Assembly (NCBI GenBank): GCA_964408125.1
Contig: CAYOYC010000001.1
Location: 1 to 51,526, forward strand
Origin: CABMGO01 sp964408125
Lineage (GTDB): Archaea; Nanobdellota; Nanobdellia; Pacearchaeales; GW2011-AR1
Direction of reading: 5' to 3'
Length of the DNA: 51,526 nucleotides
Position numbers and translations under genes: made by a program. Below, one piece after another: positions 22,527-31,440 of this stretch. Under the pieces are notes generated by a model. The model made no database searches. It saw only the letters and a list, made by a program, of their open reading frames with translations, and had not been told where the DNA came from. Each line of letters begins with the position of its first letter. Position 1 is the first letter of the stretch.

Positions 22527-23044
22527 AGTTTATGAAAATAATGCTTATAGTTTATGCAATAGGTATAGCTGTGACCTTTTTGTGGAATCAACTTCCTATA
22601 ATAAAAAACTCTGTTCATTTTGTTTTAGATCCAACTCTTGGTGGTTTACTTAGTTGGAATCTGAATGTTGGGTTTATTCTTATTATGATTCTTTTTTCCT
22701 TAATTACTACGCTGGGGCAGAAATATTTTAGTGATCAAGATGCATTAAAAATACTAAAAGAAGAACAAAAATTAATTCAGCAGGAAATGAAATTATATAG
22801 ACAGGATCCTAAAAAAACTGCGGAACTTACTTCAAAATCATTTGAATTAACAATGAAAACTATGCCCATAACTATGAGACCTACTCTGTATACGATGTTG
22901 CCATTTTTACTAACGTTTAAGTGGTTTTATGATTACTTTGCACTGAATCCTGTTAAAATACTTGGTATGCATTGGCTTTTGGCATATTTCGTTGTTTTAA
23001 TGGTATCTGCGCCTTTACTTAAAAAAGTATTAAAGGTTCATTAG
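22523..23044 (+). CDS. DUF106 (EMC3/TMCO1/Oxa1-like) membrane protein insertase
   Basis: 173 residues: an N-terminal transmembrane helix, an amphipathic linker, a second helix (NVGFILIMILFSLITTLGQKY), then a cytosolic coiled-coil hairpin (residues about 73-115, EEQKLIQQEMKLYRQDPKK) and two C-terminal helices. This arrangement is that of archaeal DUF106 proteins related to YidC/Oxa1 and eukaryotic EMC3, which insert membrane proteins. Canonical position after secY, but adenylate kinase, which lies between them in many archaea, is missing. Confidence 0.92.
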   Translation: MKFMKIMLIVYAIGIAVTFLWNQLPIIKNSVHFVLDPTLGGLLSWNLNVGFILIMILFSLITTLGQKYFSDQDALKILKEEQKLIQQEMKLYRQDPKKTAELTSKSFELTMKTMPITMRPTLYTMLPFLLTFKWFYDYFALNPVKILGMHWLLAYFVVLMVSAPLLKKVLKVH

Positions 23045-23087
23045 TTTCTCGGTTAAAGAAAGTTACTGGATTTTGGAGAAAATGGTT

Positions 23088-23930
23088 TTAAGATTTACTT
23101 AATCTTTTTTTAGTCTTCTTTGCTTTTTTTACAAATTCGTCATATTTCAGAATTCCGAGTTCGGAAACAACTCCTGTTAAAAAAGCTTTTTTTGTAAAAT
23201 CAAATGCCGGATTGACAACTTTTATATTTTTATTTCTTTCATCCCACACTTCTCTTCCCGATCTTTGTTCTATTTTTACACTTTTTGTATATTTCAAAGA
23301 TACTCCACAAGAATATGATGGAATGCTATGTTCTTTAGCTAGATTGCAAAGCATAGATGTTCCTATTTTGTTAATAACTCCGCCATTCATAAAGGCATCT
23401 GAGCCGAATAAAAATACATCACATGACTTAATTGCTTGTTCTGCGGCCAAATCTGGAAATATAACTACCTTTATTCCACATTTTGCTAATTCTTCTGCCG
23501 TCTTTTTGCCTTGCATTAATGGTTCAACTTCTAAAGTATATACGACAAAATTCTTCTTTTCCACTTTTTTTGCATATTTTAAAATTTCAATTACGGTTGA
23601 GGAGTGGCAATGAGAAAAAACATTCATGTTTTCCTTTATAAGATAGGTCCCGAAGTACGCTATTTTCTTTTTTGATTTTTCTATATAATCTGTTAATTTT
23701 TTTGCTGTTTGTATTTTGTTTCTCGATCTTTTTATTATCTCAATAGAATTTTGTAATAATGGTTCTGTTGGTCTTGCAGAAATAATTTTCTTTATTGATT
23801 CTTTGTCTGATCTCATTATTGCAGCCCTAATCCCGTTTATGGCTATATTGTTCGCACCTTGGATCTTTATGTCTTTGATATCTTGAATTATTTCGTTAAA
23901 TTTAGCAAGCTCTCTTTCCTCTTTTTTCAT
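23088..23930 (-). CDS. Ribose-1,5-bisphosphate isomerase (IF-2B-related family)
   Basis: 280 residues of the eIF2B alpha/beta/delta-like family. R15P isomerase converts ribose-1,5-bisphosphate to ribulose-1,5-bisphosphate, the RuBisCO substrate. The catalytic Cys and Asp of the Thermococcus enzyme correspond to C108 in FSHCHSSTV and D178 in LFGSDAFMNGG, with matching spacing. GGVINKIGTSML is the family signature. It is shorter than the ~320-residue relatives, and the usual E-x-R-P motif reads EVEPLMQG, so an aIF2B-like regulatory protein is not excluded. AMP phosphorylase at 6129-7607 supports the metabolic role. Leaderless TATA-like element at 23952-23959. Confidence 0.8.
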   Translation of the reverse strand: MKKEERELAKFNEIIQDIKDIKIQGANNIAINGIRAAIMRSDKESIKKIISARPTEPLLQNSIEIIKRSRNKIQTAKKLTDYIEKSKKKIAYFGTYLIKENMNVFSHCHSSTVIEILKYAKKVEKKNFVVYTLEVEPLMQGKKTAEELAKCGIKVVIFPDLAAEQAIKSCDVFLFGSDAFMNGGVINKIGTSMLCNLAKEHSIPSYSCGVSLKYTKSVKIEQRSGREVWDERNKNIKVVNPAFDFTKKAFLTGVVSELGILKYDEFVKKAKKTKKRLSKS

Positions 23931-23972
23931 ATTCGTTTAAAGATTTGTTATTATAAAAAGGTTTCCCCAAGA

Positions 23973-23980
23973 TTTATAAG
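23973..23980 (+). promoter_or_regulatory. TATA box, leaderless promoter
   Basis: TTTATAAG centred 25.5 nt before the ATG at 24002. It argues against the in-frame TTG at 23990. Confidence 0.6.
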
Positions 23981-24001
23981 TTTGGGTTATTGTGTAGTAC
24001 T

Positions 24002-24868
24002 ATGCTAGAGATGATTATTAAGCCAAAAAGAGCTGAAAGAAGACCGTGGGAAATGTTCTTTATAGGATTGATTTATTCCTCAATTGCTCTTCTGGTTGTA
24101 AGTTTTGTTTTTTCTTGGGACAGTGTGCTTAGTAAATACAGCGGAATTCTTTTAGTCTTACTAACCGTCTTGGCATGTTTGCCGTTCATGTATTATATAA
24201 TAAAACTAGAGGAGGGAAAAGATTTAGAAATTAATGATCAGGGGCAGCTTGTTAAGGAGCATTGGAAGGCGCTAAAGGCCTTAATGTGGCTATTCCTGGG
24301 CTTCGTAATTGGATTTTCTTTTTGGTATATTGTTTTGCCAGCACAGACGGCTACTAGTTTTAACGCACAAATAGAAATCTTTTGTTCAATTAACAGTCCT
24401 AATAACTATGTAAATTGCTTAGAGCAAAATGGTATTTCTGCCATAACTGGGGGCGCAACGTCTAATGCTGAATTTACACTGGGGATATTTTCTAATAATG
24501 TTCGTGTTTTAATTGTAACGTTATTTTTCTCATTAATATTCGGGGCTGGTGCTATTTTTATTTTAGTCTGGAACGCTTCTGTTATCGCTACTGCCATTGG
24601 TATGTTCGCAAAGGGTACATTAGCTGGTTTACCATGCGGATTATTCAGATATTTAATACACGGGCTTCCTGAAATTGCTGCATATTTCGTAGCTGCTTTA
24701 GCTGGTGGAATTATTTCTGTTGCAATAATAAGAAAAGATTTAGATGGACTCAGAAAATGGAGTATTTTACAAGATGCAATTGTTTTGGTTATTATTGCTT
24801 TACTTATATTGCTGGTGTCTGCTGTTGTCGAGGTATATTTAACGCCTCAGTTGATAAAAATATGCTAA
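24002..24868 (+). CDS. SpoIIM family (DUF95) integral membrane protein
   Basis: 288 residues, about six transmembrane helices. The family core is at FSNNVRVLIVTLFFSLIFGAGAIFILVWNASVIATAIG (read in parts) and GLFRYLIHGLPEIAAYFVAALAGGI, where the H-G-x-x-E motif is the strongest hallmark of SpoIIM-like proteins. An extracytoplasmic loop carries two cysteines (FCSINSPNNYVNCLEQN). In bacteria SpoIIM remodels membranes with SpoIID/P; the archaeal role is not known. Confidence 0.88.
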   Translation: MLEMIIKPKRAERRPWEMFFIGLIYSSIALLVVSFVFSWDSVLSKYSGILLVLLTVLACLPFMYYIIKLEEGKDLEINDQGQLVKEHWKALKALMWLFLGFVIGFSFWYIVLPAQTATSFNAQIEIFCSINSPNNYVNCLEQNGISAITGGATSNAEFTLGIFSNNVRVLIVTLFFSLIFGAGAIFILVWNASVIATAIGMFAKGTLAGLPCGLFRYLIHGLPEIAAYFVAALAGGIISVAIIRKDLDGLRKWSILQDAIVLVIIALLILLVSAVVEVYLTPQLIKIC

Positions 24869-24925
24869 TAACTACATATACTTCACTATAAAAAATCTTT
24901 TAAATGGTGATATTCTCTAGTATTG

Positions 24926-25060
24926 ATGGCAGCATACACATGTCGATTTTGTGGATACAGAATACAGAAGGATAATAAACCTGATAAGTGCAATTATTGT
25001 GGCAAGGAAGGCGGAATGTCTGAAATTGAGAGCGCCGAAGGGCTTCTTGATGAACTATAA
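24926..25060 (+). CDS. 44-residue rubredoxin-like zinc ribbon protein
   Basis: Very short gene. The peptide starts MAAYTCRFCGYR and continues KCNYCGKEGG: two CxxC knuckles about 14 residues apart make a rubredoxin-type zinc (or iron) ribbon, followed by an acidic tail SEIESAEGLLDEL. TTTTAAAT at 24898-24905 gives a leaderless promoter. Similar small zinc ribbons are frequent in archaea; the function is not known. Confidence 0.75.
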   Translation: MAAYTCRFCGYRIQKDNKPDKCNYCGKEGGMSEIESAEGLLDEL

Positions 25061-25061
25061 A

Positions 25062-25069
25062 TTTAAAAG
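25062..25069 (+). promoter_or_regulatory. TATA box, leaderless promoter
   Basis: TTTAAAAG centred 25.5 nt before the ATG at 25091. It overlaps the end of the zinc-ribbon transcript by a few bases. Confidence 0.6.
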
Positions 25070-25090
25070 CCACATTCCTCTATAAAAAAC

Positions 25091-26098
25091 ATGAATCCGT
25101 TATTATTCATAGCAATTGTAATTAGTTTCGTAGTAACTTTCTTCGGTTTAATCAGTTGGATAAAGAAATGTAAAAAAATAGGTCTGCTTTGGGAAGATAT
25201 GAATAAATTCGGCAAGCCGAAAAACGTTGCTGGTTCTGGAGGGATAGTTGTTTTGATTGGATTCATACTTGGTGTTTTATTTTATATCGCTATTCAGACC
25301 TTTATACTTGGGCAGACAAATTCTATTACTATTAAGATATTCGCCTTACTATCTGTTGTGGCCATAGTTGGCATAACCGGATTAGTTGATGATTTCTTAG
25401 GATGGCATCATGGTGGTTTGTCTGTGGGCGTAAGGTTGGTTATGGCTTTAATGGCCTCTATACCTCTGATTGTTATTAATGCTGGTGATTCTTCCATCTC
25501 CCTTCCTTTCTTGGGAAATATCGATCTGGGTTTATTTTATCTAGTTGTACTAATTCCGGTTGGGATAGCAGCAACTACTACTCTCTATAATTTTTTAGCG
25601 GGTATAGATGGATTAGAAGCTGGGCAGGGAATTTTAGTTGTGGGTTTTTTAAGTTATGTTGCCTATGCGAATAATGCTGCTTGGCTTGCTATAATAGGGT
25701 TATGTATGGTCGCTTCTCTTTTGGCGTTTTGGTTTTTTAATAAAAATCCTGCTAGGGTTTTTCCAGGAGATGTACTAACATATGCTGTCGGTGGATTGAT
25801 TGGGACAATGGCTATATTAGGAAATTTTGAAAAAATTGCTTTTATTGTATTCATTCCTTATATAATAGAAATGGTTTTGAAACTTCGTGGTGGGATGAAT
25901 CCGCCGAGAAAACAATCTTTTGGAATACCTCAGAAAGATGGTAGTTTAAAGATGCCGTATGAGAAAGTTTATGGGTTGACACATTTTTCCATGTGGTTCT
26001 TGTTTAAGTTTAAAGAGAAAGTTTACAAGAATGATGTTGTTTATTTGATTTACATAATACAGATAATTTTTATATTGATCGGATTTGCGATGATGTGA
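25091..26098 (+). CDS. GlcNAc-1-phosphate transferase, AglH/GPT type (MraY-WecA superfamily)
   Basis: 335 residues, ten or so transmembrane helices. Catalytic landmarks of the superfamily: KFGKPKNVAGSGG (near residue 39), GLVDDFLGWHHGG with the DD pair (near 102), YNFLAGIDGLEAGQG (near 166) and ARVFPGDVLTYAVGG (near 219). The archaeal/eukaryotic form transfers GlcNAc-1-P from UDP-GlcNAc to dolichyl phosphate, the first step of N-glycan assembly on the cytoplasmic face. It precedes the oligosaccharyltransferase genes with separate leaderless promoters. Confidence 0.92.
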   Translation: MNPLLFIAIVISFVVTFFGLISWIKKCKKIGLLWEDMNKFGKPKNVAGSGGIVVLIGFILGVLFYIAIQTFILGQTNSITIKIFALLSVVAIVGITGLVDDFLGWHHGGLSVGVRLVMALMASIPLIVINAGDSSISLPFLGNIDLGLFYLVVLIPVGIAATTTLYNFLAGIDGLEAGQGILVVGFLSYVAYANNAAWLAIIGLCMVASLLAFWFFNKNPARVFPGDVLTYAVGGLIGTMAILGNFEKIAFIVFIPYIIEMVLKLRGGMNPPRKQSFGIPQKDGSLKMPYEKVYGLTHFSMWFLFKFKEKVYKNDVVYLIYIIQIIFILIGFAMM

Positions 26099-26126
26099 GG
26101 AGTAAAAACCTGTCTTTAACAAGGTT

Positions 26127-26134
26127 TTTAAAAG
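26127..26134 (+). promoter_or_regulatory. TATA box, leaderless promoter of the split aglB operon
   Basis: TTTAAAAG about 25 nt before the ATG at 26155. Confidence 0.6.
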
Positions 26135-26154
26135 CGATTTTCTCTAGTTAATTA

Positions 26155-27726
26155 ATGGTTAAGAGTGACTTGAATAAAATTTTAGATGAGGGAAAATCTA
26201 TTATAAAAAATAAAAAGTTTCAAATTGGATTGACTATTATTTTATTTTTAGCCATATTAATTAGTTCGACTAGTTTGAGAATGAGTAATTTGCCGAATTT
26301 GGTTGATTCAACTACTGGGTTATATACTTCAAATGATTTGGATTCGCTTTATTTTTATAGGATGGCTGAAACTCAACTTGAATTAGGATATTTGCCAGAG
26401 GTTGATGTAATGAGAGCTCCTGGATATAACTCTAGTTGGGTTCCTGAGATTATCGATAATGTTCTAATATGGAACTATAAAATATTAAATTTCTTTAATT
26501 CGGATATTAGTTTTAATTATGCTTCTACGATTTCTGCTCCTATAATTTTTGCAATATTATTGATTGCGTTTTTCTTTTTATGTCTTTTGTTAACTAAGTC
26601 AAAAACTGCTAGTTTAATTGCTTCTGCATTTTTAGCTTATTCACCTGCATTTTTATTTAGAAGTGTTGCTGGATTCTATGACCACGATCATTTAGGTGTT
26701 TTGGCTGTTATATTACTGGTTATTGCTTCTGTGTTTGCATTGAAAAGATTTGAAAAAACATGGAAAGAAAGCGTTTTATGGGGGGTTGTGATTGGATTTT
26801 TCACTTCGCTTGTTTTCGTTTCTTGGGGCGGTGCGATAACTTTTGTGTTTTTATTTTTACCGATGGCTTTGTTTTTCCATTATTTAACTGTAGATGATGA
26901 TAAAAAAATGAAGTTTATTATTTTTTATGCCTTATGGATTTTGACAATGATTATTTTTACTCCTATTATTGGTGGTTCTATGAGAAATATGATTGGAAGA
27001 GTAATGGACTCACAAGGTCTTGCGGTTCTATTTGTTTTTGGGTTTTCAATAGTAGATCTTTTATTTATTAAATTTAAGAAAAATTTAAAATTTATTAATG
27101 AAAAATATGAAAAATTATATTCTTTAGGAATTACAGCTGTTTTGGGATTGGTTGGTTTAATGGCTATTGGTAAACATCCTATAAAAATGCTTCAGAGTGT
27201 TTGGGCTTCTCTTATTTATCCTTTCTTTGGAGAGTTTGGAGGTAGACTGAGCTCTACTGTTGCTGAAAATGCACAACCCTACTTAGTTGATTTAATGAAT
27301 CAGACTGGGAAGATGGTGTTTTGGTTATTTTTGTTTGGACTCGTTTTTGTTGGTATAGGTTTTGCTAAAAATGTTAAAAGCTTGAAAAATAGAATTTATC
27401 TGAGCGTTAGTGCAGTTGTTGTTTTAATTGCGATATTATGTTCTAGAATATCTGGTTCGCATATATTAAATGGAGAAAATATGCTTAGTCAAGCTATTTA
27501 TCTTGTTGGCGCTTTGGGGTTTTTTGCTTGTTTACTTTATGTTTATAATAAAGAAAAATTTAGCATATCTGGAGAAAGTGTTTTATTATTTTCAATAGCT
27601 TTAGCTTCAGTGATAAATGCTCGTGCGGCAGTTAGAAGTTTCTTTTTAATTACACCATTTACTTGTTTGATTGCTGGTTATTTTATTGCACAAATAGTAG
27701 AAAAATTGGAGGTTAGAAATGAATAA
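26155..27726 (+). CDS. aglB: Oligosaccharyltransferase AglB/STT3, membrane half
   Basis: 523 residues comprising the multi-spanning N-terminal part (about 12 helices) of STT3. Metal- and substrate-binding motifs of this half are present: SNDLDSLYFYR (residues 59-69, first acidic motif), GFYDHDHLG (173-181, second acidic motif) and STVAEN (367-372), the TIxE-type motif of external loop 5 that contacts the acceptor. The soluble domain with WWDYG is missing and is encoded by the next gene. The frame ends in TAA 6 nt into the next ORF. Together they catalyse transfer of the lipid-linked glycan to Asn of N-x-S/T. Confidence 0.9.
   Translation: MVKSDLNKILDEGKSIIKNKKFQIGLTIILFLAILISSTSLRMSNLPNLVDSTTGLYTSNDLDSLYFYRMAETQLELGYLPEVDVMRAPGYNSSWVPEIIDNVLIWNYKILNFFNSDISFNYASTISAPIIFAILLIAFFFLCLLLTKSKTASLIASAFLAYSPAFLFRSVAGFYDHDHLGVLAVILLVIASVFALKRFEKTWKESVLWGVVIGFFTSLVFVSWGGAITFVFLFLPMALFFHYLTVDDDKKMKFIIFYALWILTMIIFTPIIGGSMRNMIGRVMDSQGLAVLFVFGFSIVDLLFIKFKKNLKFINEKYEKLYSLGITAVLGLVGLMAIGKHPIKMLQSVWASLIYPFFGEFGGRLSSTVAENAQPYLVDLMNQTGKMVFWLFLFGLVFVGIGFAKNVKSLKNRIYLSVSAVVVLIAILCSRISGSHILNGENMLSQAIYLVGALGFFACLLYVYNKEKFSISGESVLLFSIALASVINARAAVRSFFLITPFTCLIAGYFIAQIVEKLEVRNE
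27708..27713 (+). promoter_or_regulatory. Shine-Dalgarno site for the second half of aglB
   Basis: GGAGGT, 5 nt before the ATG at 27719 and inside the end of the upstream frame. It shows that the second ORF has a genuine start site and is not simply the product of a sequencing frameshift. Confidence 0.7.
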
Positions 27727-28897
27727 CAAAAATAAAATTTACTACTGGATTGCGTTGGTTTTAGTTTTAGGGGTATCTCTCATTGCTCTATTTGGGAATC
27801 CTTTATCTAAAACTCCTGGAATGTATCAGATAACTTCTGCGCAGGCACAATATATTGGAGCTTCGGCTAACGTTCAGTGGCAGAATGCGATGGCTTGGAC
27901 GAGAAATAATACTGGTAAAGACGATATTTTTGTTCATTGGTGGGATTATGGTTATTTTGTGCAAACGCTTGGCGAGAGGCCTAGTGTGACGGATGGAGGG
28001 CATGCTGGCGGACAGGATGGAAATCATTATATCGGAAGATATATCTTAACTACTCCGAATCCAAAGACAGCTCTTAGTTATATGAAAACATGGAACGTTT
28101 CTTACTTATTGATTGATCCAACTGAAATGGGCAAATATGGTGCATTTTCTAAGATTGGAAGTAATGACTCTTGGGATCGAATTTCTGCTGGAATATTTGG
28201 TGGAGAATCTGATGAGGCGCAAATACAGGAAACTGCAAATGGATTGACTCGAATTTATCAACTAGGCGGATGTGTTGATGAAGATATCTCATATATTGAT
28301 AATAATAGTAAAGTATTTTTGCCTGGAATTACCATAAGCCGAACACAACAAATGCAATGTAATTCTTATGTAATTGGAGTAATTGTTGAATTTAAAGATA
28401 AAAATGGACAAACTAGTATTGAACAGCCCATGGGTGTGTATTATTATAACAATAAACAATATAGAATACCAATAAAGAATGTTTTCTATAATGGACAAAT
28501 GATTAGTTTTGAAAAAGGAATTGATTCGGTAGTTTATTTGATTCCAAAAGTAGATGATAAGAGTGGAAAAATTGATCTTGTTGGAGCGATGATATATCTT
28601 TCTCCAAGAACGTTTAATAGCTTAATGGGAAGACTTTACATCTTGGGAGATTATTATAACGAATATCCAACACTAAAAGAAGCAATATTTGAAGATGATC
28701 CGGTTGTTAGTTATTTTAAGCAATTTGCTGGAGGAGTATTGAATGAATTTGTTTGGTATGGTGGAATAAGAGCTCCGTTGAAAATTTGGGAGGTAAATTA
28801 TCCAGAGGGAACGCCAGTGCATCGGGAGTTTGTTTTTGGACGTTCTGAGGGGGTTATTTTTGGAGGGCTAGATCATTTATTTAAGGAAGATGGATAA
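27719..28897 (+). CDS. aglB: Oligosaccharyltransferase AglB/STT3, catalytic soluble half
   Basis: 392 residues. Residues 8-26 make one transmembrane helix corresponding to the last helix of AglB; the rest is extracytoplasmic and begins with the hallmark WWDYG (residues 74-78) in VHWWDYGYFVQTLGERPSVTDGG. The C-terminal beta-rich region shows no second family motif by eye. It overlaps the membrane-half gene by 8 nt in the +1 frame and is preceded by a perfect GGAGGT. An in-frame stop at 27698-27700 closes this frame upstream. The two halves would have to assemble in the membrane. Confidence 0.9.
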   Translation: MNNKNKIYYWIALVLVLGVSLIALFGNPLSKTPGMYQITSAQAQYIGASANVQWQNAMAWTRNNTGKDDIFVHWWDYGYFVQTLGERPSVTDGGHAGGQDGNHYIGRYILTTPNPKTALSYMKTWNVSYLLIDPTEMGKYGAFSKIGSNDSWDRISAGIFGGESDEAQIQETANGLTRIYQLGGCVDEDISYIDNNSKVFLPGITISRTQQMQCNSYVIGVIVEFKDKNGQTSIEQPMGVYYYNNKQYRIPIKNVFYNGQMISFEKGIDSVVYLIPKVDDKSGKIDLVGAMIYLSPRTFNSLMGRLYILGDYYNEYPTLKEAIFEDDPVVSYFKQFAGGVLNEFVWYGGIRAPLKIWEVNYPEGTPVHREFVFGRSEGVIFGGLDHLFKEDG

Positions 28898-29825
28898 AAC
28901 CCATATCTCTCTTTGTTGGGAAGATAAAGATGGTAATTATTCCAAATTCCCCGCCACAACCATTCTTTCTATCTTACAAAACAATAATAATATATTTTTG
29001 CACTTAATTACGCCGGGGATATCATCTGAAAATGAATTTAAAATAAAAAAAATTATAAAAAAAAATAATACCTCTTTTAAATTTTATAAATCTTTTAATT
29101 CAGAACAAAAAAAACTACTAAATATTATCAAAGAAAATAATAAATCCTCTTTTGGAATCGGTGCGTATCTTAGGCTTTTAATTCCCACTCTCGTTTCTAA
29201 AAAAATAAAAAAGATAATTTATATTGATTCAGACATTATAGTAAACGGCAATATAAATGGACTATGGAAAATAGATTTATTGGATAATTTTATTGCGGGA
29301 GTTAATCACGAAAATCATCCTAAAATTAAAATTTGGAAATTAAAACAATATATAAATTCTGGAGTTATGCTTATCAATTTAAAAGAAATTAGAAAAATTA
29401 ATTTAAGTAACTTTGTTCAAAAAACAATAAAAAGACATTCCAATGATTTTTATTTTACTGGTCTAAATTCATGTGCTGACCAAGACATACTCAATTTGAT
29501 GTTTAATGGCAAGATAGCTCTTTTACCTGAAACTTATAATTTTCAAGTTAGAAGAACATATCGAGAAGGGCAAATTATTTACCACTATGGCTGGCTATAC
29601 AAACCGTTCAGATTTAAACCCGTTTTCATAGACAAAGAATATAAAGACTTATATTTCCACTATTTTGACAAAACACCTTGGGCCGGATGGAGACCTAAAT
29701 GGAATTTCAAAAAAGGATTGATGACTAGCAGTGTATACTCTTTTTCTATAAAAATATTAAAAATTACGAAATTAGAATATCTCATAAAAAGGTTATTGAA
29801 TAAAAAAATAAAAAAAAGAATTTAG
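28890..29825 (+). CDS. Glycosyltransferase family 8 protein
   Basis: 311 residues, GT-A fold. The D-x-D metal site is YIDSDIIVNG (D113/D115); YINSGVMLINL and ADQDILNLMFNGKIALLP are typical GT8 segments, and a C-terminal HYFDKTPW follows. It uses a nucleotide sugar to extend a glycan, retaining configuration. It overlaps the aglB second half by 8 nt, so is translationally coupled to it. Very A-rich codon use, as in the rest of this island. Confidence 0.9.
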   Translation: MDKTHISLCWEDKDGNYSKFPATTILSILQNNNNIFLHLITPGISSENEFKIKKIIKKNNTSFKFYKSFNSEQKKLLNIIKENNKSSFGIGAYLRLLIPTLVSKKIKKIIYIDSDIIVNGNINGLWKIDLLDNFIAGVNHENHPKIKIWKLKQYINSGVMLINLKEIRKINLSNFVQKTIKRHSNDFYFTGLNSCADQDILNLMFNGKIALLPETYNFQVRRTYREGQIIYHYGWLYKPFRFKPVFIDKEYKDLYFHYFDKTPWAGWRPKWNFKKGLMTSSVYSFSIKILKITKLEYLIKRLLNKKIKKRI

Positions 29826-30799
29826 AATTCCTCGGATTTTTCCGAAATTTTTTTTATATAAAAACTACTAGACAGTTTTCTTTCCAATTCTCTTGTAAAC
29901 ATCTTGGAATATTTTTTATACCACTTCTTTAAATTTTCTTCACTAATTTCAGAAATATTATTGATAATAACAACCGGAAATTTCCTATGTAAACCATCCA
30001 TGGCATTATTTACTGTTTCAATTATTGGAATTTGGCCGAGTAATAAGGTTTCCCACGTTCTGTGACAATCTAGACCTGCTCCAACTGGTGAAAACCCGAA
30101 GGCATATTTTGCCTGCTCTTTCCACATTTTGCATCTTGGAAGTTTTTCTTTCTGGAAATAAATTAAAGGATTATTAAGTAATTTTATATAAAGATCAGAC
30201 CTTCTCTTAGATGTTCTATTTAAATGAAAATTGGCAAATATCTTCATATTTTTACCCAAAACTTCTTTGATATTTATAATTTCTCTCTCTTGCCTTTCTG
30301 GACTTTTTATATTTTCACCAAAAAACTGAGAAGTGAAAAGAAAGTGATAATCAATTCCAATTGGTATTGTGGTAATTTTATTGCTTTCTAAATCATTATT
30401 CTGTGCAAACCAATGATATAAATATTTATTATTTAACAATTTTCTATATTTTGAAGTTGAAAAATCTGAATCTCCGGTTATTAAAACAAACTTCCAACTT
30501 ATCTTAGGGAGGAATTTCTCTATGAAATAATCCATAAAATCCAAGCTAACGTAAATTGTTTTTGGTTTTGTTTTTACTATATTTTTATAAGACAGGTATG
30601 CTAGTGGCTTTCCCAATACTGATCTAAAAAATATCTGCTTTGGATAATATATTGGGTAAACATCACAAGACATTGCTATTTTTTTATTCCAAATAAATTC
30701 TATATTTTTTATATATTTTTTCTTATCTTTTTCTAAGAATGTAAAATAGAAAAATGATGGCAACGCCTTTGCCCTTAGCCAAATTTGGGAAAATTTCAT
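29822..30799 (-). CDS. Exostosin-like glycosyltransferase
   Basis: 325 residues, soluble with a basic N-terminus. The C-terminal segment GAGLDCHRTWETLLLGQIPII near residue 250 is the nucleotide-sugar binding region of exostosin/GT47-like and related GT-B enzymes; TIYVSLDFMDYFIEKF and FVLITGDSDFS lie in the N-terminal lobe. The start is taken as ATG at 30799, overlapping the preceding methyltransferase stop (ATGA); a TTG at 30814 is less likely. Convergent with the GT8 gene (4-nt overlap). Confidence 0.7.
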   Translation of the reverse strand: MKFSQIWLRAKALPSFFYFTFLEKDKKKYIKNIEFIWNKKIAMSCDVYPIYYPKQIFFRSVLGKPLAYLSYKNIVKTKPKTIYVSLDFMDYFIEKFLPKISWKFVLITGDSDFSTSKYRKLLNNKYLYHWFAQNNDLESNKITTIPIGIDYHFLFTSQFFGENIKSPERQEREIINIKEVLGKNMKIFANFHLNRTSKRRSDLYIKLLNNPLIYFQKEKLPRCKMWKEQAKYAFGFSPVGAGLDCHRTWETLLLGQIPIIETVNNAMDGLHRKFPVVIINNISEISEENLKKWYKKYSKMFTRELERKLSSSFYIKKISEKSEEF

Positions 30800-31410
30800 T
30801 TGAAGATAACCCAATCGTTCCCTAGTCCAAAAATAATATTTTTTATTATTTTATTTGAGAATTTATCCACTGCTCTCTTAACGTCTGGATAACCAGAACC
30901 ATAATCATGCCCGGAGATTATTCCACCATTATTAACTAAGGGGTAATATTCTCTTATGTCTTCATCTATATATGGGGAGAAATGATTACCATCTATATAT
31001 AAGAAATCCACTTTTTCCCTAATGTCTTTTATGGCCTCTTTTGAAAATTTCTCTATCCAAACTATCTTGTGTTTGAATGGTTCTAGTAGTTTGTGCGCAC
31101 TTATTTTTGCACTTTCTACGCTAGAACAATAAATATCTTTCTTATATTCTTCATATTTTTCATATGGGTCAATTAAATATATTTTTTATATATTTAAATT
31201 TTTTAAAATCTGATATGTGTGCTCTCCTTTGAAAACACCTATCTCACATGCAATTATTTCTTTGTCAATAAAAAGTTTTTCTGCCTCGATTACTGCTTGT
31301 CTTTTTTTTAGTTCGCTTAATTTTCTTAAAGAAATTCCAAAAAAACCAGAAGAGAGTGTTAGGTGAAAACCAATTAAATGAAAAGGGTAGTTTATTATTC
31401 TTTTTAGCAT
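30796..31410 (-). pseudogene. SAM-dependent methyltransferase (Methyltransf_24 type) broken by one stop codon
   Basis: A frame of 204 codons interrupted only by TAA at 31186-31188. Before the stop: an N-terminal segment and motif I CEIGVFKGEHTYQIL; directly after it in the same frame: KIYLIDPYEKYEEYK, then VDFLYIDGNHFSPY and GGIISGHDYGSGYPDVK, typical of this family. Changing TAA to AAA would restore ILKNLNIKKIYLIDPYE, so a Lys codon mutated to ochre is likely. The leaderless TATA box (TTTAAATA, 31432-31439) and the downstream ATGA coupling remain. Recent inactivation, a sequencing error, or readthrough are possible. Confidence 0.8.
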
Positions 31411-31440
31411 ATATCCTAGATTATTTGTTTATTTAAATAG

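Noticed and set aside
27690..27730. Sequencing frameshift in a single aglB gene
   Set aside because: Not excluded, but the second ORF has GGAGGT at ideal spacing and its ATG comes right before a hydrophobic helix, so two real genes are the better reading from sequence alone.
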